Shown here: in pieces, positions 59,433 through 64,000 of the stretch | How the letters are laid out: the number at the start of each line of letters is the position of its first letter | Position numbering within the stretch: position 1 is the stretch's first letter | NCBI GenBank assembly: GCA_004154925.1 | Contig: QJNS01000700.1 | Coordinates: 1-64,000 of the forward strand | Origin: Monosporascus cannonballus | Lineage: Eukaryota > Ascomycota > Sordariomycetes > Xylariales | Direction of reading: 5' to 3' | Length of the DNA: 64,000 nucleotides | Notes under the pieces: model-generated | The model's database searches: none | What the model saw: only the letters and a program-made list of their open reading frames with translations | Told to the model about the DNA's origin: nothing | Position numbers and translations under genes: made by a program

Positions 59433-59814
59433 TATAACGGCTAAATGGTTTAACCAATTATTAAACCTTAAGTTGACAGGTTTATATTAGCAGGAATATC
59501 GTAAGAATCTAAATAATAAATATAATAATCGTATTATATTTCTTAATATAGAAAATGCCTTATTGCAAACGATTAATATTAATAAGTGTTACAAGTTAAA
59601 ACTATTTAGATTATGGAATTAATAAGCGTATATATCTTTATAAGTTAATTAGATCTTTATTAGATCTTGACGTTATCAGAGATCCAATACTATTGGATTC
59701 GGTTAATTTTATATAGATTTATTTGGATCTTGATGCTAAGAAAGATCCAAATTACGTAACTCTTTTTTGTGGGTCCGACTGTTTTCGTGGCCGATCTTGG
59801 GTTGGGTCGTAACA
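59433..59814 (-). repeat. 5' LTR of the nested Gypsy element
   Basis: Pairs with 53083-53463. The right edge ends CA at 59813-59814, followed by the target duplication AATAA. Immediately inside (left of 59433) is a 60-bp leader before the gag start; it may hold the primer-binding site, but I could not match it to a tRNA. Confidence 0.82.
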
Positions 59815-62800
59815 AATAAAAAAACGTGAATAATTAGATAAAATTTAATTTTTAATGGAAATTTTAATTAATAATTACTTTTTTAAAGAGTTTTTGATAA
59901 TTTTGTATAAACCAATATATTTGAAATTAAGTTTTTTGTTAGGTTTTTTCGTTTAAATATTTTTTGTAATGAAGAAAATTATTTTCCCCTTTTTGAAAGT
60001 TAGTTTTTTAATTTTTTTTAGTCATAGTACTTATTTATTTAATTTCGTACGAATTTTAATTTTAATTTTATTTTTTGGTGTAATTATTATAATTATTCTG
60101 ATATAAAGATTATTTTGATATTGATTAGACCGTCGTTACGTATTTTTTTGTAAATTTTTGAAATAAAACCAAAGTTTGAGTTTATAAGTATTATTTTGAT
60201 ATTTTCGTGGTAGTTGGTATTGTAAGTTAGTTATACGATTAGTAATTTTTTAATTTAGTTATTTTATTTGTAATTAATGTAATATCGTAGATAAGTTTTT
60301 AAGGTTTAATTTATTCGTTTTATCTGTTTATTTATTTAAGGTTTAAATATATTAAATAATTTGTAATTTAAGCCGATTTATGTTATTAGGTTTTGCCAAA
60401 ATTTTGATGCAAATATCGATCCTTTATTTGAAATAATTTTTATAAGTAATCTATGTATATTGAAAATATATTTAAAAAAATGTATATTATTTGTTCGGCG
60501 TTTATATTTTTATGATATGGTAAGAAATGTGAAATTTTCGTAAATTGGTTAATAATTACGAAAATGCTATCGTAATATATTTTTGTAGCTGGAATTTTTG
60601 ATATAAAAAGTTTGGTAATAAAATCGAATATGACTAAATATTATGGTTGTTTTGCGATTAGTAATGGCTGTAATTCTTTGTATGGTTTATATTATCGAGC
60701 CTTTGCTTTAACGTAAATATCGTATTGCTATATAATTTTCTGTATCGTTAATTTTATTTTAAGAAAGAAATATGTACGTTAAAGCCGTTTTAAAGTTTTA
60801 TAAATCCTTGGATGTTTATATAGTTAATGTTTGTGTATTTTTCGTATTAAACTTTTTTGGCATTTTTTTAGAATTTATATTTTGTCCGTTTTTTAGTTTT
60901 TTAAGAAATTATCGTTATATTATTAAATTTTTTGATATATGTTAAAAGGTACTGCCCGAATTATTGCAATCTGTTACGGGCGTAAATATATTTTTATAGT
61001 AATATTAAAAATTATATGATTAATTTTAACCAATTTGTTTTCGAAGTTTAATAGCTTACTTAGGGCATTTGCTTTGTTATTTTTTAAATTCTTTTTATGG
61101 ATAATAATAAAGTCGAAATTCGCCAATTTCTTTACGTATTAAAGTTATTATTTTGTAAATTTCTTAGTTGTAATAAATCGGGTAAAATTTTGATAATCTG
61201 TATAAACTTTAATCTAATATAAATTTCTTTTTAAGAAATACTTAAATTTCCGAAATACCATAATAATAGTTATAAATATTTTATTTAAAATACCATAATT
61301 AAGTTCGGTTCTTTTTAATTTATACGAAAAAATATAATAAGGTATAATTTGCCTTAATTATTTCGTTATCCGATTACTACGTTTAATGCGTAATTCGAAA
61401 TATCGGTTTTTAATTTAACGAAACGGTTTAAATTGTACATAATTAATATTAATTCGTTAATAATCGTATTTTTATTATTTTGAAATACTTTTTCCGTATT
61501 TGGCGTTTATTTAAAAAATTTTTGTAAGGTTCGTTAAAGGTATAGTTATTTTGCTAAATTTCGAATAAATTTCCTATAATAATTAACAAATCTAAGGAAT
61601 ACCTGTACCTCCTTAATTATCGTTAGTATTTGTTATTCTATAATTATAATGATTTTTTTGGAGTTTATTTTGATATGTTCTCAGATAATAATATATTCCA
61701 AATATTTTATTTTTTATATATAGAACTAACTTTTTTTTGCGTTAATAAGTAGCCTTACGTCCTGTTAAATTTGAAAAACCTTATAAATATATTTTATATG
61801 TACTTTTTTTATCTTTAAAAAGGATAAAAATGTCGTTAAAATAGAAAATATCGAAAATATTAAGATATTTTCGTAATATGTAATTAATTATTCGTTAAAG
61901 GTTGCTGGTACGTTTATAAATCCTATTAACGTAACCAAATACTTAAATAGTTTATACTTTATCTTAAAGGTTATTTTTTATTCGTATTTCTTTTAATCTT
62001 AATAAGGTTATGTCCATCTTTAAGATCGAATATTGTAAATTATTTAGCTCCGTAAAATCGGTTTTTTATTTCCGTAATTAGGGTTAATAATATTTGATTT
62101 TTAACTGTAATATCGTTTAATTATCGATAGTTAACCATAAGTCGTAATTTTCCATTTTTTTAGGTACAAAAAATATCGGGTCTTTTGCTAATAATTTCGA
62201 AAATCGAATCCATCCTTTTTATAACCGATTTTTTAGGTATTCTTTAAAAATGCGTAATTTATCTTTATTAAGATTATAAATAAGGTAAAATTTTGTTAAA
62301 CATCTTTTTTTAAAAATTATTTCATAATTTTATTCGTTATGTTCTAATAACTTTATATCGAGCTTTTTTTTTAAAAAAAAACTGCTTATATTTATAATAT
62401 TATAATGGCATATTAATTAAATTTTCTAATATTTGGGACTATTATTCTTATTATTTTAGATTATTATTTAGTTGTTTTAATTTCGCTTTAATAGTAATAA
62501 CGATATGTTATATTTTTCTTTAATATTTCTTTTTATATTTTGTCCTTTTGGGTAATAAGGTTTTTATCGTATCCTTATGCCTGCATTCGTTACCATTATC
62601 GATCGAATATTAAGATTTTAATTTCTTTTTTTTTTCGTTTATTAATAAAGAATAAAATAAACTTTATCTAATTAATTTTTTCGTTAATTAAAACTCCGTA
62701 CTAACGTATCTATAATAATCCTAAGATTATATCGTAATTCTTAAATAAAATAATATCGAAATTAATTATTTAGTATTATTCTTTAATAAAAATCTCGAAA

Positions 62801-64000
62801 TGATTAATTTCGCATATAATTTTTCTGTTATCGTAAGCGAATACCTAACCTTCGGCATTTATTATTATATAAGGTTTTAACTTTTATTTCCATAATAATC
62901 TAAGCTTATTAACCATATCTGGTGCAATATAATTCCCGCCTAAAGTTCCGTAATCTACCATTACGGTATACTAATGCGTTACGATTCGTATATCTAAAGT
63001 AATAAGGTTATTAACGTTTTTTATCGTCGCATTTAAAACTTTTCTTAAAAGTTCCCTTTAATTTTTCTGGGTTTTATTATCCTGCGGCTCTTTTATAGGT
63101 AACTTTTTTTTAATTCCTATTCGAATTTATCGAACTTTATCCATTTTTTTTCGTTTAACGCGTTAAGCTACTATATTTATCGTTATTACCGGCGTACTGT
63201 TCCTTCGAATTATATTAGTTATTTTTACTTTTGCTGCAATTTCTTTCCTTATCAAATAAATTATTTTATTATATTCGCGATTATATCCTATTATACGTTA
63301 TTTTAATTATCGTTTTAAAGATCTTTTATAAACTAACGTATTTTTTCTTTAATAACTTTTTTTTGTAAAAGTTTATAATAAATACCAATTAAAAATAAAG
63401 ATCCGTAATAACTTTTTAGTAATTTTTTTATTATACGCTGGATTAACTTTTTTTCTATTTAATAATTACATTATTTATAATAACAAAAGGGTTTTCCGAC
63501 GAATATTATTTTTTTTCAAGTTAGTTTTTTATTTCGGCCAGTTGCTAAATATCTTTTAGGGCTATAATTCGAAAATATCAATATTATTATTTATTATCCT
63601 TGTTATTTCCGGTACGGTTTGGAAAATCGAATCCCTTATAATACATACGGGTAATTCGTTCGTAAATATATTATTTTTATTTTTCGTAATTAAGATATTC
63701 TCGTTATTAACAATATATGGCGTATATTTTATCGTATCGATCAGGGGTTCCGAAATAAACCTTTTTTATTTAATCTTTATAATTACGTAATTATCCTTAT
63801 AATATTTCTTATTATGCTTACGATATTTATTCAGTTAATTTCCTAATTTTTCGCAGTTTTTATCGGATTTTTTATCATAATAATCTTTATTTAACCTTTT
63901 GCTATAAACCTAATATATATTTGATTTGGATTATGTTAATAATTTTGCTATGGTTTTCCTAATTATTCTTAAATTATCCTTCCGGTATAAATATTTAGTT
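59815..64000 (-). pseudogene. Host Gypsy element, body (pol and part of gag), cut by window end
   Basis: After the AATAA duplication the sequence parallels the nested element from about 54315 onward (AATTAGATAAAATTTxATTTT and so on), showing that this is the continuation of the host element interrupted at 53082. The integrase segment falls near 60650-60760 and the reverse-transcriptase box near 61825-61862 (reading FYFNDIF). The region before the zinc knuckle is cut by the window end. Divergence from the nested copy is moderate and dominated by transitions. No open frame survives. Confidence 0.78.

Larger units (their letters stand above)
53083..59814 (-). mobile_element. Complete, inactivated Ty3/Gypsy chromovirus nested in a relative
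   Basis: LTRs at 53083-53463 and 59433-59814 (381 and 382 bp) begin TGTGACGG (TATAACGG in the right copy) and end GTCGTAACA (GTCGTAATA in the left copy). The element reads on the minus strand, so the 5' LTR is the right one. The 5-bp duplication AATAA flanks it (53078-53082 and 59815-59819), proving insertion into the sequence that continues on both sides. Total length is about 6.7 kb. The TG..CA ends, order of domains and chromodomain identify the family. It is riddled with RIP-type transitions and cannot be functional. Confidence 0.85.

Noticed and set aside
51871..64000. Tandem duplication of the Gypsy element by unequal recombination
   Set aside because: The AATAA target duplication and the continuity of the host sequence on both sides are explained more simply by nested insertion.

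Overview
The window comes from the nuclear genome of a filamentous ascomycete (Pezizomycotina; a Sordariomycete is plausible but not shown). Evidence: spliced genes with short 50-180 nt GT..AG introns, several proteins of Pezizomycotina type, and a two-compartment base composition. GC-balanced gene blocks alternate abruptly with extremely AT-rich, stop-riddled blocks, the signature of repeat-induced point mutation (RIP: C to T on both strands of duplicated DNA).

Layout. 1-1,400: ATP23, a mitochondrial inner-membrane metalloprotease and assembly factor, on the minus strand. 1,400-17,560: a 16 kb AT-rich gene desert, entered through a GC-rich foldback sequence and containing an 846 bp element with terminal inverted repeats and TA target duplications. 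17,560-51,300: a gene island. Its genes are glutamate 5-kinase PRO1 (+); NIP7 (-) and NOC3 (+), a divergent pair of 60S biogenesis genes; a disordered protein with C-terminal GLxxSRW motifs (-); POP3, an RNase P/MRP subunit (-); a 2,583-residue USP-family deubiquitinase (+); a conserved fungal protein of DUF7582 type (+); a PRCC-like protein (-); and a 1,231-residue protein joining a PD-(D/E)XK nuclease-like fold to a GLF-repeat tail (+). 51,300-64,000: nested, RIP-damaged Ty3/Gypsy chromoviruses on the minus strand.

The right-hand repeats can be resolved. A complete element (53,083-59,814; LTRs of about 381 bp; gag start at 59,372) lies inside an older relative, with a 5-bp target duplication AATAA on both sides. 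The host element's 3' end is at 51,871-53,082 and its body resumes at 59,815 and runs off the window. A separate repeat of about 190 bp occurs in opposite orientation at 17,557-17,746 and 51,655-51,840, so it brackets the gene island; the left copy carries many transitions relative to the right copy.

The genes do not form a metabolic cluster. Three of them (NIP7, NOC3, POP3) act in nucleolar RNA processing or ribosome assembly and lie within 8 kb. The points most worth following are the PD-(D/E)XK/GLF-repeat protein beside the transposon block, a one-nucleotide reading-frame problem at intron 2 of NIP7, the inverted repeats bracketing the island, and the nested insertion. No rRNA, tRNA or CRISPR array was found.
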